Both the position numbers and the translations under genes were made by a program. From NCBI GenBank assembly GCA_023935145.1, contig CM043703.1, positions 25,939,727 to 26,003,726 on the forward strand: a stretch of 64,000 bases of DNA, given 5' to 3'. The stretch comes from Bretschneidera sinensis. Taxonomy: Eukaryota; Streptophyta; Magnoliopsida; Brassicales; Akaniaceae. Below the pieces are notes generated by a model. It was given only the letters and a program-made list of their open reading frames with translations. It was not told where the DNA came from and ran no database searches. This document shows positions 49,989 to 61,540 of the stretch, piece after piece. Every line of letters begins with the position of its first letter. Positions within the stretch are counted from its first letter, which is position 1.

Positions 49989-50216
49989 GTAAGGTTCTAA
50001 GCTTATTTTCCATGAAGCAATATTAATTTATAATGTTTTCTTACTTTTATTGGATTGTTAAGTTTAGTTATGACTTCTGCCGTTTTGGTTGCCAAATAAG
50101 TCTGAATAATCTATTACATTGAGATGTACTTTGTTTATTTAATCCGTAACTCGCTTTTGGTAAATGCGTTATCAAGTATGTTAACTATGTGCCATTAAGG
50201 TAGAAAAACTATGAAA

Positions 50217-50335
50217 GGCCTTTAGCTTAGTAGCATCACGCTCAAGTGACTGATCTTGTGTGTTTGTGTTCAGAACTTGGGAATTATGGAGGTGTGGGTT
50301 CTTCTACCATTTGGAAAAAGAAGAAAGAAGAAAGA
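50217..50335 (+). mobile_element. Candidate tRNA-derived SINE
   Basis: tagcttagtag at 50223-50233 resembles an RNA polymerase III A box. gttcagaac at about 50270 resembles a weak B box, 40-50 bp downstream. The segment ends in an A-rich tail (ggaaaaagaagaaagaagaa). Flanking duplications were not identified. Confidence 0.3.
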
Positions 50336-50630
50336 TAAAAGCACTACCATGGCTTCCCCCAGTCATCATTTAACATTTGGTTTTGCTCTTATTTAAGTCC
50401 TTCTCACTTGATGATATCACATGACATCCTAAATTTCCACTTATGTTTTTAATTTCTAAATAACAAAATTTTAGTTTAGCTTTTATATCTCAATGACTCG
50501 TAATCATACTTAAGTACTTTGGATTCTGTTAAACGTTGCTAGTTTATTTATGAGATTCAAGATGGTTGTGGAAGAAAAACAGTCTTCTTTACATGCATCC
50601 ATTTCAGGCTATCGATTCTTTCTTGAATTT

Positions 50631-51031
50631 TGGTAGAACACTTCACCAAATGGATAAATCTCAATGATTATGATAAGGAAAGGGGAAGATATGGTAAGAT
50701 TAGAAAACTGAATGACATTAATCAGGAATAGCAATGGAAAATACTGGAAGAACAGTAAATGAACGCTAGGATTTCGAGAGCCTAGTCTCTCCCTTTTTAT
50801 CTCTTAAAATTCTCTGCTCCTCCCTTTCCCCCCCTATTCCTATTTATATCTGAGCATCAGCCCACAACAGCTAACAGACTCACTAACCAACAAAAAATAA
50901 CAAACTCAATAAAGCCAGCTTATCTAACAAACTCTCTACTAACAGAAATTGGAAGCTTCCCCTGCAACTAATCCTTCACCACCTTGTTGAGCCTTTGCCG
51001 CGCATAAATGCTCTTAATCAATGGTCTCTCA
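50631..51031 (-). repeat. 3' LTR of the Reina-like element
   Basis: 401 bp; the minus strand runs from TGAGAGACC to TTCTACCA. Followed on the left by the target duplication aattt. Confidence 0.95.
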
Positions 51032-52279
51032 ATACCCCCCTCGGAATCTCACCTTGTCCTCAAGATAAAAGGAGGGAAATTGCGCGTTGAGGAACTCGAA
51101 CTCTTCCCATGATGTCTCAAAATCCGGAAGATGCTTCCGCTTAATCAATACCTCCAACTTTCCGTGTGTATTGTAGCGTAGCCCGTCCACCGCTTTCGGT
51201 TCCACCTGCCACTCCATCTTCTCCGTAAGGACCTCAGGGATGGGTTGCACCCTGGTGGTCTCGCCTACTGCTTTCTTCAGCACTGAAATATGGAACACTG
51301 GGTGAATGGAGGTAGTAGAGGGCAAGTCCAACTTGTATGCCACAGTGCCAACTCGAGACAGCACCTGATAAGGACCGAAAAATTTAGGAGATAACTTCTC
51401 ATTGGCTTTCCTTGCCAAAGACTTGTGACGATAAGGACGCATCTTAATATAGACCCAATCTCTAGCCTCTAATTCGACTTTGCGGCGCTTCTTATCCGCA
51501 TAGTCCTTCATGCGTTTCTGAGAGCGGTTCAAGTGAAATTTGAGTTCATCTAAAATGTGATCTCGAGCTTGTAGTTGAGCATCCACCTTAGACATAAGAG
51601 TGGAACCCCTTTCAAAACGTAACAACGGTGGTGGATCACGGCGGTAGAGAACGCAGAATGGAGTAGTGTGGGTGGAAGAGTGGAATGAAGTATTGTACCA
51701 ATATTCTGCCCACGGTAACCATTTAACCCACTGCTTGGGTTTGTCTCCAGCAAAACACCTTAAGTAGGTCTCAATGCTCCGATTGACCACTTTGGTTTGC
51801 CCATCCGTTTGCGGGTGATAAGCGGTGCTGTGCTTCAATGATGAACCCTGTAAACGGAATAGCTCCGTCCAAAATTTGCTTAGAAACACCTTATCACAAT
51901 CTGAAACAATGGAGCGGGGTACCCCATGTAAGCGGATGATCTCCTTGACGAATACCGTTGCAACATCTTGGGCATTGAAAGGGTGTTTGAGTGGGATAAA
52001 GTGAGCGTATTTCGAAAGACGATCAACCACCACAAATAAACAATTGAACCCATCAGATGTAGGCAGTCCTTCCACAAAATCCATGGATAAATCTTCAAAA
52101 ACTTGTTCCGAAATTGGTAGTGGTTGCAGTAGCCCTGCAGGGCGTAGAGTCTCATGTTTATTCCGTTGACAAACTGAACATTCGACCATATAACGTTGCA
52201 CTTGTTTCCTCATACCCCACCAATAAACATCTCTAGACAGCCTCTGAACTGTCATTAAGACCCCAGAATGTCCTCCCAC
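51029..52279 (-). pseudogene. Reina-like integrase with C-terminal chromodomain
   Basis: The 416-codon open part starts at GGHSGVLMTVQRLSRDVYWW, with the H-H-C-C zinc region ending CSVCQRNKH. The core has MDFVEGLPTSDG (first D) and SDCDKVFLSKFW (second D). The third catalytic residue is lost: the usual glutamate in TDGQTEVVNR is lysine here (about 51790). RYNTHGKLEVLIKRKHLPD and SWEEFEFLNAQFP (residues 365-400) form the chromodomain, which in relatives binds histone marks and guides insertion. An in-frame TAA at about 52287-52289 separates this part from RNase H. Integrase would insert element DNA; this copy cannot. Confidence 0.9.
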
Positions 52280-52291
52280 TTTGCCCTCATG

Positions 52292-54071
52292 TTATTCGGC
52301 TAGCAATGTCGGGATGAGAGTGGATTCGGACGGAATCACGATCCATCCTTTGTATAATAAAATGCCGTGTGGTATGCTGTAGTCCGGAAATGACTCTGAC
52401 CCTTGCAATAGCTGCTGTTTGATTGGTCCATAAGTGAGGTCGGACTCAACCTCGTTGTTCAGCTCATCGCTTGGCACAAAACATGAAACAGTGAGGACAA
52501 CCAGTTTGCAACCTTCGTCCCTTCGTGATAACGCATCAGCTGCTTTATTCTCAAAACCAGGTCGGTATTCGATGTCGAAATTGTAACCCCATAACTTCGA
52601 AACCCATTTCTGGTGCTTGTCAGATACCAGTCGCTGGTCAAGCAAAAATTGCAAACTTCTCTGGTCAGTACGCACAATGAATTTGCGCCCCAAAGGATAA
52701 GGTCACCACTTTTGGATTGCCAAAACAATAGCCATCAGCTCGCGCTCGTATACCGATTTTGATCGATCCCGTTGGTTAAGCACTTGACTAAAGAATACGA
52801 TTGGTCTCTGGTTTTGCATTAATGCCGCACCGATGCCAAAACCAGAAGCATCTGTTTCTACCATAAACGGTTGACGGAAGTTAGGAAGAGCTAATACGGG
52901 AACAGTTGTCATGGCCACCTTCAAAGTCTCAAATGCCTGTTGCGCTTCCGCAATCCACCCAAAACGATCATTCTTGAGCTGATTGGTGAGTGGTGCTGTT
53001 ATGTGCCCATAATTGTTGACAAATTTCCGATAGTATCCCGTTAAACCCAAAAATCCTCGTAAGGCTTTTAGGTTAGGAGGAGTTGGCCATTCCACCATCG
53101 CTTGGATCTTCTTAAGGTCTTCTGCCACCCTTGTAGCCGATACAATGTGACCCAAATACTCTAGCTCATTCTGTCCAAAAACGCATTTCTTGAGATTAAC
53201 TACCAATGAATGGATCTTCATCATCTCCAAAACTATCCTCAAGTGTTCCAAATGATCCATTATAGATTTGCTATATACCAAGATATCATCAAAGAATACC
53301 GATACAAATTTCTGAAGGTACTGCTTGAATACCTCATTCATCAAGGCTTGAAAAGTCGCTGGTGCATTCATCAATCCAAACGGCATCACCAGGAACTCGT
53401 AGTGGCCTTCATGAGTCCTGAAGGCCGTCTTAGGCACATCTCGAGGGCTCACTCTAATTTGGTGATATCCCCGACTTGAGATCCAATTTAGAAAAGAACT
53501 GTGCTCCATATAGTTCATCTAAGAGGTCCTCAATCACTGGTATTGGAAATTTTTCTGGAACAGTCACTCGATTCAAAGCCCTATAATCAACACAGAATCT
53601 CCAGCTTCCATCTTTTTTTTTAACTAGAATCACAGGACTTGAAAATGGGCTGTGGCTTGGCTGTATGATACCAGCTGACAGCATGTCACTGACCAAACGC
53701 TCGATTTCATCTTTTTGCACTTGTGGATACCGGTATGGTCTCACACTCACCGGTTCAACTCCTTCCTTTAAGGTGATACAATGATCCAGCGCCCGTTGAG
53801 GGGGTAACCCTCTCGGCTCTGTCACCACTTCAGGATATTCTTGTAGTAGTGTATTGACCGCTTGGGACACCTCCAAAGCTCCTTCTTCGTTTTCATTCTC
53901 TGACACTAAGGTCCCCAATTCAAACAAATACCCGTGTCCTTCATGCTGTACAGTACGCATCATTGTTTTGAGCGATACATGTTTTTTGCGAAGTCCCAGT
54001 TCTCCCTTCAGTGTTACTGTGGTTTGACCCAAGGTAAATTTCATGGTTAATGCCTTCCAATTGACTTGCAT
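52292..54071 (-). pseudogene. Reina-like reverse transcriptase and RNase H
   Basis: The RT N-terminal part (54071-53454) has YRYPQVQKDEIERLV, GIIQPSHSPFSSPVILVKKK and FCVDYRALNRVTV. One extra base near 53468 breaks the frame inside the YHQIRV motif. RT continues in the next frame to 52703, with [17 protein letters not shown] and the intact catalytic FFDDILVYS, then [17 protein letters not shown] and a RNase H-like start ([11 protein letters not shown], shifted from [11 protein letters not shown]). A TGA at 52705-52703 interrupts it. The RNase H end, FIVRTDQRSLQFLLDQR and AADALSRR, follows at 52693-52292. Confidence 0.9.
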
Positions 54072-54086
54072 CGATCCTAGTTTCGA

Positions 54087-54521
54087 TTACCATTGCATGC
54101 CCAGAATGACATATTCTTTCCCTAACTCCAAGGGAAGAAAATCCTCTACCACCTCTACTTCAGGAAGAGTTAGTAACATACCTTTACAGATGCCATTGGT
54201 ATACAATGTGCCTCCTGTTCCTATTATCACCTTGTATGCCGTCGTCGCCGTTATTGGTAGATTCAGCCGCTGTACTACATCTTTAGAGATGAAGTTATGC
54301 GATGCCCCGCAATTTATCAGCACCGTCACCATTTGCGTTCCAATCTCCCTTCGCAATTTCATAGTATGGGGATCGGTAAACCCTATTACGGAGTTCATAG
54401 AGAGTTCAATTGCTCCTTCTACTAGCTCAGGAACTTCTTCTTCCAGTTCTTCCTCTCCAGTTTCTTCAATCATACCGGCATCATCCACAATTAACACCTG
54501 TAGCTGCCGATTTTTGCACAA
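54087..54521 (-). pseudogene. Reina-like aspartic protease with catalytic Asp lost
   Basis: The frame contains VTVLINCGASHNFISKDVV, where the family has D-S-G or D-C-G: the catalytic aspartate is asparagine here (about 54318). ILGMQW near the end is the conserved second protease block. A TAA directly follows at 54086-54084. Retropepsins cut the gag-pol polyprotein; this one would be inactive even if translated. Confidence 0.85.
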
Positions 54522-54539
54522 ATGACCAGGAGAGTATTT

Positions 54540-55721
54540 TTCATCACAACGGAATCACAACCCTCTCGCGTGACGGCTTAGCAACTCAGAATCGGTGAAT
54601 TTTTTATAGGTTGATGAATTTCGGTTCGTCGTCGTTGACTCCGGTGCCGTCTTTCTCTGGTCGGGGCCGGTGTGACCTGTGCTTGCCGTCGAAGATGGTC
54701 GTACCGAGTTTGAAGGAGGAGACACAGTTGTTGCGTTGTTTGCTGTATACCTTGGGTTCGTATAAGAGGAACCTGATATTGGTCGAAACGACGTCGTTGC
54801 ACTGCTCACGGTATACCCTAGGTTCGAATAAGAGGAACCCGACCCATAACCTGTTGATCTGCCCCATGACCAACTGGATCTAGGTCCGACCCACGATGCT
54901 TGGAAGACATTGTTCTTATCTTCGATCATTCTTGTTGCATCCATCATCTCGATCAGATTGTTAGGTCTGAGCTGACGCACCTCCGCTCGGATCATCGACT
55001 TCAAGCCATTGAGGTAGGTACTTTCAAGAACCTCTTCCGAAAGCCCTTTTAATGGTGATGCTAGGATTTCGAATTGCTCCTGATATCCTTCGACAGTGGT
55101 TTCTTGCCGTACGGTGAGGAATTTCTCGCACAGAGATCCCTCCATCTTCGATCGGAACCGGTTTAAGAAAGCCATTTTGAATTCGTTCCAGGTACGAAAT
55201 CAGAACCTATCTTCTACATATTGAAACCATGCAAGGGCTTTCCCTTCCATGCTTAGAACCACCGCTTCTAGTTTTTCCCCATCGTTCATCTTACTCAAAG
55301 AAAAATACCTTTCAGCTCGAAAAATCCACCCATCCGGATCTACTCCCTCGAAAATGGGTAATTCCAATCTTCAAAACATTCTATTCCCAAACATCTTTGT
55401 CACAGCTCCTCCTCCCATAGTCTGCGACTCCATCAACTGCGGTTGTTTCATCGTAACTTCACCTTCCAATGTTTGCGACTCCATCAGCTGGGTATTTTTC
55501 TGCTTCTCTTCCATTCGAGATGAAGAGCACGAATCATCCCTCCGTGCCATTTGATCCATCTTCTCCATCAAAATAGCTATCGACTTCTCTAAGATCCCTA
55601 CTGACTTCTCCATGCTCCCCACAGTCTTCTCCAAACTCCCTACTGATTTCTCCAACCCACCGATTTTTTGAGCTTCAATTTCCATTTTCTCCTCCAACGC
55701 CTCCACCTTCCTTTGTGCCAT
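54540..55721 (-). pseudogene. Reina-like gag with N-terminal coiled-coil repeats
   Basis: The start at 55721 (MAQRKVEALEEKMEIEAQ) leads to repeats of GxLEKSVGSLEKTVG type, a clear coiled coil. The capsid follows with VDPDGWIF, AWFQYVED, MAFLNRFRSKM and LRPNNLIEMMDATRMIEDK. A zinc knuckle FRCDEKYSPGHLCK ends it near 54510, but its first cysteine codon is TGA (about 54555-54553). Additional stops lie near 55371 and 55200. Confidence 0.88.
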
Positions 55722-55754
55722 CTTATCCCAGGAAAGAATTGCTCTGATACCACT

Positions 55755-56154
55755 TGGTAGAACACTTCACCAAATGGATAAATCTCAATGATTATGATAA
55801 GGAAAAGGGAAGATATAGTAAGATTAGAAAACTGAATGACATTAATCAGGAATAGCAATGGAAAATACAGGAAGAACAGTAAATGAAAGCTAGGATTTCG
55901 AGAGCCTAGTCTCTCCATTTTTATCTCTTAAAATTCCCTGCTCCTCCCCTTCCCCCCTATTCCTATTTATATCTGAGCATCAGCCCACAGCAGCTAACAG
56001 ACTCACTAACCAACAAAAAATAACAAACTCAATAAAGCTAGCTCATCTAACAAACTCTCTGCTAACAGAAATTGGAAGCTTCCTCTGCAACTAATCCTTC
56101 ATCATCTTCTTGAGCCTTTGCCGCACATAAGTGCTCTTAATCAATGGTCTATCA
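55755..56154 (-). repeat. 5' LTR of the Reina-like element
   Basis: 400 bp, about 95% identical to 50631-51031. Bordered on the right by aattt, the matching target duplication. Confidence 0.95.
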
Positions 56155-56312
56155 AATTTTAATCAGACTATAGTTAGAAATGTATTCGGTGTGGCTTCTG
56201 CTTGTCAAAACTTATGCCTGAAGCTAAAATTTCCCTCTTTCCTTATCATATAGAGGCATAAAACTTTTAATTTTGCGGATGCAAGTTTTACCACAAGATA
56301 TGCAAAATCAGT

Positions 56313-57589
56313 TGTTGAAACTTAGGTTAGAGAGAGAGATGGGAGGTTGAGAATAAATATTGTAAAAGAATTCTTATTATTGTTGTTGTTGTGTGAACAA
56401 ACCAACAACTCTATAAATAGACATAAGACTATAAATCCTAATAGGAATAGGAAACATAATAGGAAATATCTCAACATTCCTCCTCAATTTGGAGCATACA
56501 CACGCACATAACTTGTTACAAATAAACCTTTACTAATAACAAACCTTATCAAATTTGAAACAAATAAAACAAACTCATAAATTACAATAACTCATGAGAA
56601 CACGTCGGGGCTCTACACCCACGACAAACAGTTAGGTCACCATGTCGGTACCAGAAGATCTGAGAACACCGGATCAACAAGACTTTGATTTTTTAATCTT
56701 TTTTTTTTACTAACTTTGACTTGAATGAGCTGCAATCAACGAGTAAAGAGGAGAACAATAATCAACATTGGTCGGATCGGGTTAATAACATCAACATCGG
56801 GTCAACAACATCAACACAGGGTCAGGAACTCTTATTCTGGAACGGTCAACACCTCTTCTACAAGAACTCTTTCTTTTCTCCACTACTGTTCTCTTTTTTC
56901 TTTCATCTTTTCTTTTTTTTTCATTGGAAAAAGAAAAACAAAAAACATTGTTGGAATCCGGCGAAATCTTGCTTGAAAGTTGCTGGAATAGCCGAAAAAA
57001 AAAATTTGTCGGATGTGATGAAGATGATCTAAGGTTGCTGGACTGACTTCGAAACTGGTGGTGCCAGAGAAAAATAGTAGGAAAAGGAAATTCGCTGGAT
57101 CTGCAGAGCTTCACTGGAAAAAAGGAGAATCTAACAACCTGCAGAATTGGAGAACTTCGACAAACCACCATAAAACCGAAAGGATGCCGGATAATTTGTT
57201 GGAATAACATAACAGAAACTAAAAACAGATTCTAAACTAGATTTTTTTTTTTTATACTTTTTTTAATGATGTTTATCTCATATCTCAATGGCTAAGGTTG
57301 AGGCCTTGGGTCCTAAAGGTCCCAGGTTCGAGTGGTGTGTGCGTGTGCTTTACCAATAAAAAATGTTTATTTTATATCACCACCAGAATCTCAAACCATG
57401 GGCTCTTATACCATGTTGAAATTTGGGTTAGAGAGAGAGATGAGAGATTGAGAAGAAATATTGTAGAAGAATTTTTCTTATTGTTGTTATTGTGTAAACA
57501 AACCAACAACCCTAAGACAATAAATCTTAATAGAAATAGGAAACATAATAGGAAACCTAATAGGAAAGATAATTGGAAATATCTCAACA
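56313..57589 (-). mobile_element. Small non-autonomous LTR element (1277 bp) with perfect target duplication
   Basis: LTRs are 56313-56476 (164 bp) and 57414-57589 (176 bp), both starting TGTTGAAA and ending CTCAACA on the plus strand. The primer site on the minus strand is TGGTATAAGAGCC (about 57413-57401), a one-base variant of the initiator Met type. A purine tract (complement of ttcctcctc) adjoins the left LTR. Perfect tcagt duplications lie at 56308-56312 and 57590-57594. The 937-bp interior has no gag or pol motif; its longest minus-strand frame (57210-56791, 139 codons) is Ser/Arg/Phe-rich and unrecognised. It fits a Copia-derived TRIM-like or internally deleted element. Confidence 0.9.
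57270..57375 (+). mobile_element. Candidate tRNA-derived SINE inside the small LTR element
   Basis: tatctcaatgg at 57283-57293 resembles an A box and ggttcgagt at 57327-57335 is a good B box. The spacing is about 35 bp and an A/T-rich tail follows. It has no coding capacity. Confidence 0.35.
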
Positions 57590-57594
57590 TCAGT

Positions 57595-58402
57595 GTTACA
57601 TAAGCATGTTTTATCACTCCCTAAATAATCGTTGATTATATCGTAATCAAATGGGGCTAGATAGGTAAAAGATTGAAACGACACACAAGTGAGAATTTTA
57701 TCCCACTATATAATGCAACAAATCCACCTTGGTAGAAGAACACCCTTCTAATTTTGTAGCATGCTGGTACTTCTTAGTACCCTAACAAACCAAGAAATAT
57801 GAAAGATTTCATAATGTTTTCCTTTGCCCCCATGTAAACCAACCTTATGTGTCAAAGAAAGTTGAATGATATAAATCTCATTCGAATAAGTTAATCCATC
57901 CATTGTCATCTATTGCCATAAAATATAAATTCTTTTGGCCATGAAAAAATATCAAATATCAAATATAATATTTAGTTTTTTTTGTTTCTCTCCCTCTCCC
58001 TCTCTCTCCCTCTCCCCCTCCCCCTCTCTCTTTCACTCACATAGTCCCTCTCTTTTTATATTCAAGATAAAATATCAAAAAGTACATATTGATCTAGGCC
58101 ACCCTCTTTTTCTTTCTATCTCCTTATTTTTCTATTCCTCCCTCTTTTTGTTCCCTTTGTCTCTCTCTCTCTCTTTCCATCTTCCCTTCCCCCGCCCTCT
58201 CCATATTCGAAATTCAAACCAAACAATAAAATTTAAAACTAAGATAACAAAAAGCATGGAGCTCACCCTACAGGAACCCCATGTATCCCTTCCCTCACTC
58301 CTTTTTCTCTTTCTCCCCTCTCTAATTTATCTCCTTTTTTGATGGTGTCAGCCCCATTTTCCAACCCATTTTTCAACCCATTTTTCTTTCTTTCTTAGTC
58401 TC
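57595..58402. other. Intron sequence with (TCTCCC)n-type tract
   Basis: A pyrimidine tract of ctctccctctccc type runs from about 57986 to 58035, and smaller ones at 58085-58200 and 58285-58345. The open frame across them is a by-product of the repeat. No gene. Confidence 0.7.
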
Positions 58403-58581
58403 TGTTGAAAATAAGAACCGAAAGAAATTCTCTGTCTTATTGAATAAATAGAATACAATTCAGCACTCCAATATAGAGACTTATGAATAATAAATCTAAT
58501 AGGACTAGGATACAATGATTAGATAAGATAAATATAATCTAGGCCGACTAGGACACAATAAGAATCCTAGGATTCTCAACA
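58403..58581 (-). repeat. 3' LTR of Copia-C
   Basis: 179 bp with TG...CA ends. The adjacent purine tract at 58582-58590 fixes the orientation as minus strand. Confidence 0.85.
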
Positions 58582-58599
58582 CTCCCTCTTAAGTTGAAG

Positions 58600-61458
58600 T
58601 ATAGATATTATAAGCACCCAACTTGTTACAAATATATCTAACTTGAGAACCATCCAATGGTTTAGTAAATAAATCTGCTAACCTTCACATGTCTGGTACT
58701 GATCACATTTTGTAGAAGTTTTTCTTGAACAACATGACAATCAACTTCAATATGTTTAGTTCTTTTATGAAACATTGGATTATTTGCAATATGAATAACT
58801 GTTTGATTGTCACACACCATGCTCATAGGACTTGACCCGCTAACAACTGTTTTAGCCAAACTATCTCATAGGTAGTATGCGCCATAGCTCTATATTCGGA
58901 CTCAATACTCGATTTAGCCACCACAATTTGTTTCTTACTCTTCAATGACACCAGATTACCTCTAACAAATACACAATATCCTATGGTGGACCTCCTATCA
59001 GATGGAGAGCCTGCTTATCAGTATCACTCTTCAAATATCTTAAAATATGAATAACAACATCCCAATTATTAGTCCGTGGAGCATCTAGAAACTAACTATA
59101 CTTGTTGCAAACAAAAGTCAAATAATTTAATTTCCTAACCAATCATCTATATTTTCTTGGATCATATAATAATTCACCTTATCAACTACAAGTTTTGTGT
59201 TCGGATCCATAGGATTATCTATAAGATTACACCTTAACATTCCAGTATCACTCAATAAATCAAGAACATATTTACGTTGAGATAAAGAAATACAATGACG
59301 AGATCTAGCAATTTCGATACCAAAAAAATATCTCAGTTGTCCATGAGGTTGCTCCATATAAACCTCCTCGTGTAGAGAACCATTGAGGAAAACATTCTTG
59401 ACATCTAACTAATGTAGCGGCCAATTAAACGTAGTGGCCAAAGAGACAAAAACACGAACATATGTAATATTAGCTACAAGAGAGAACATTTCAGCATAAT
59501 CAATACCATATACATGTGTATATCCTTTTACTACTAGACGAGATTTCAATCTATGAACAGTGCCGTTAGGATGAACTTTTGCAGTATAAACCCAATGACA
59601 TCCAACAGTAGATTTCTCCAACGGAGAGGAACTAAGTCCCATGTATCATTAGTACTTAAGACATGCATCTCTTCTTTCATGGTTGCTTTTCACCCAGAAT
59701 GAGACAAAGCTTCTGTAACAGACATAGGAACAAAGGTAGTAAAGACTAAAGCCACAAATGAAGTGTATAAAGGAGATAAATGATCATAAGACACAAAATT
59801 AACAATAGGATGAGCAGTGCATAAACACTTACCCTTTCGAAGAGCAATGGGAAGATGTAGTTAAAGATGGATCCAGATCTGTTAATGAGGAAATAATTGG
59901 TGGAGCAACTGAGACGGGAAGCTTTGAACGATGAGTGTAAACTTGTAGTGGAGATACCGACCTAGGAGGAATTGATGAAGGGGAAACCATAGTGGGAGGA
60001 TATGATCATGTAAAGGGGATTAGAATGGGTAATGGAAATAGAAAAGAATAAGCCAGATCAGATATAGAGTAAGATTCAGAATAAAATGGGGTAATCTCGA
60101 AGAATGTAACCTCAACACAAACAAAATGCCTTTTAACTACGGATTATAACATTGATAGCTCGTTTGTGTGTGAGAATAACCCAAGAAAATACATTTAATT
60201 GGGCGAGGATTAAGTTTGTCAATGCTTGGACTAAGCTGATGAACAAAACAAACGGACCAAAAAATATGAATAGGTAAATGAAAAAGTATATAGTTAGGAA
60301 ATAGCACATGGTGTGGGGATTTGCCATTAAGAACAAAGGATGATGTACGATTAATTAAGTAACAGACATAGCATCACTCTAAAACAATTTAGGAACATTC
60401 ATATAAAATAAAAGAGTACGAGCAATATCAAGAAGATGATGTTTTTTACGCGCTGCAACCCCGTTTTGTTGAGATGTATGAGAGTAGGATGATTGATTGA
60501 TGATGCCAGAATTGGTCATGAAAGTAGTAAAAGGATCTGAAAAATACTTACGAGCATTATCATTACGAAAGATTTTTATGGACGAACTAAATTGAGTTTT
60601 TATCCAGAACAAAAGACACAAAAAATAGAAATAACTCAGAATAGTCTTTCATTAAATAAAAGCGAGTTTGGAATAATCATCTACAAAAGTAACAGAATAC
60701 TGAAAGCCAAGTTTAGAAGACACACGACTCGGATCCCAAACATCAGAATGTACTAACATAAAAGGACTATACACACGTTTATTAATGCAGGAAGGAAATG
60801 ACACACGATGATGTTTACCCAACTACCACGATTCACACTCCAAAAATGAAACACGATTCAAAACCGAGACTATCTTCTTTAGTGTCTCCAAATATGGATG
60901 ACTAAGACGACAGCGAAGCTAGAAAGGAGACACATCAATCGAGTAGACAATAGGGGGATGGGACAAGATCAAAATAATAAAGACCGTTGGATTCATGCCC
61001 TCCACCAATTTTCTTCCGCGTCTTCGGATCCTGAGTAAGAACATAATTAGGGAGAAAGGTAACAGAACCGTTTAGATCTTTTGTAAGCTGACTAACATAT
61101 AGCAAATTATAATGAGAAAAAGGAGCATAAAGTACGGATGATAAAGACACATAAGAACTAGGATGCATAGTGCCAATATCACTATGAGAAAAGTAGAAAA
61201 ATGCTTGGTGAGCTGTCTTATATCGTAAGAACTCATCATACTCAGCATTAGAAACCGTCAAATAAGTCGAGGATCACATTCAACTGAATCAGAACTCACA
61301 CCATTAGCAATTAGGGGACGACCAACCAAGTGCCAACATGTCTTTTGAGTATGCCCATAACGGGTGACAGTCAGTACATTGATGAATTGAACCCCGACCA
61401 TCACAACAATGACCAACAAATATACCACTACCACCAATTTCACGACCACCTCTGCCAT
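58600..61458 (-). pseudogene. Copia-C pol remnant
   Basis: Integrase pieces at 60621-60379 retain RNDNARKYFSDPF and SYSHTSQQNGVAARKKH; the second D is present, but the usual E of the NGVAERK motif is A. RT pieces are GCHWVYTAKVHPNGTVHRLK and YGIDYAEMFSLVANITYVRV (59642-59409) and GQLRYFFGIEIARS with RKYVLDLLSDTG (59357-59127). RNase H ends with MVCDNQTVIHIANNPMFHKR and TKHIEVDCHVV (58859-58662). Every segment is separated by stops or frameshifts. Confidence 0.85.
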
Positions 61459-61540
61459 TACAACGATTCAGATCACTAAAACCATGTTCTCTACTACTAC
61501 TAACATCAGCTCGACCATCTTGCCAAGGCTAAACATATTT

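Larger units (their letters stand above)
50631..56154 (-). mobile_element. Reina-like chromovirus (Ty3/gypsy), recent and nearly complete
   Basis: LTRs are 50631-51031 (401 bp) and 55755-56154 (400 bp), differing at about 19 positions by eye (roughly 5%). Perfect 5-bp target duplications, aattt, flank it (50626-50630 and 56155-56159). The minus-strand primer site TGGTATCAGAGC is at about 55752-55741, and a G-rich purine tract (complement of cccccctcgg) adjoins the 3' LTR. Order on the minus strand is gag, protease, RT, RNase H, integrase, chromodomain. Total size, LTR length and the C-terminal chromodomain fit the Reina lineage. Multiple stops, one frameshift and two lost catalytic residues disable it. 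Confidence 0.95.
58403..61540 (-). mobile_element. Copia-C: 5'-truncated Copia element
   Basis: The 3' LTR is 58403-58581 (179 bp; TGTTGAAA to CTCAACA on the plus strand), preceded on the minus strand by the purine tract AAGAGGGAG. Minus-strand domains in order are: gag zinc knuckle remnant (YGHTQKTCWHL, near 61350), the protease-to-integrase linker (VLYAPFSHYNLLYVSQL, near 61130), integrase, RT and RNase H. No second LTR or primer site was found before 61540, so the 5' end is missing. It is distinct from Copia-A and B by its short LTR and its gag type. Confidence 0.87.

Noticed and set aside
54043..55554. Plus-strand ORFs over the Reina-like gag and protease
   Set aside because: Antisense shadows of the minus-strand gag and protease frames.
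57935..58342. 135-codon Ser/Pro/Leu-rich ORF
   Set aside because: It comes from the ctctccc tract; no recognisable domain and no splice context.
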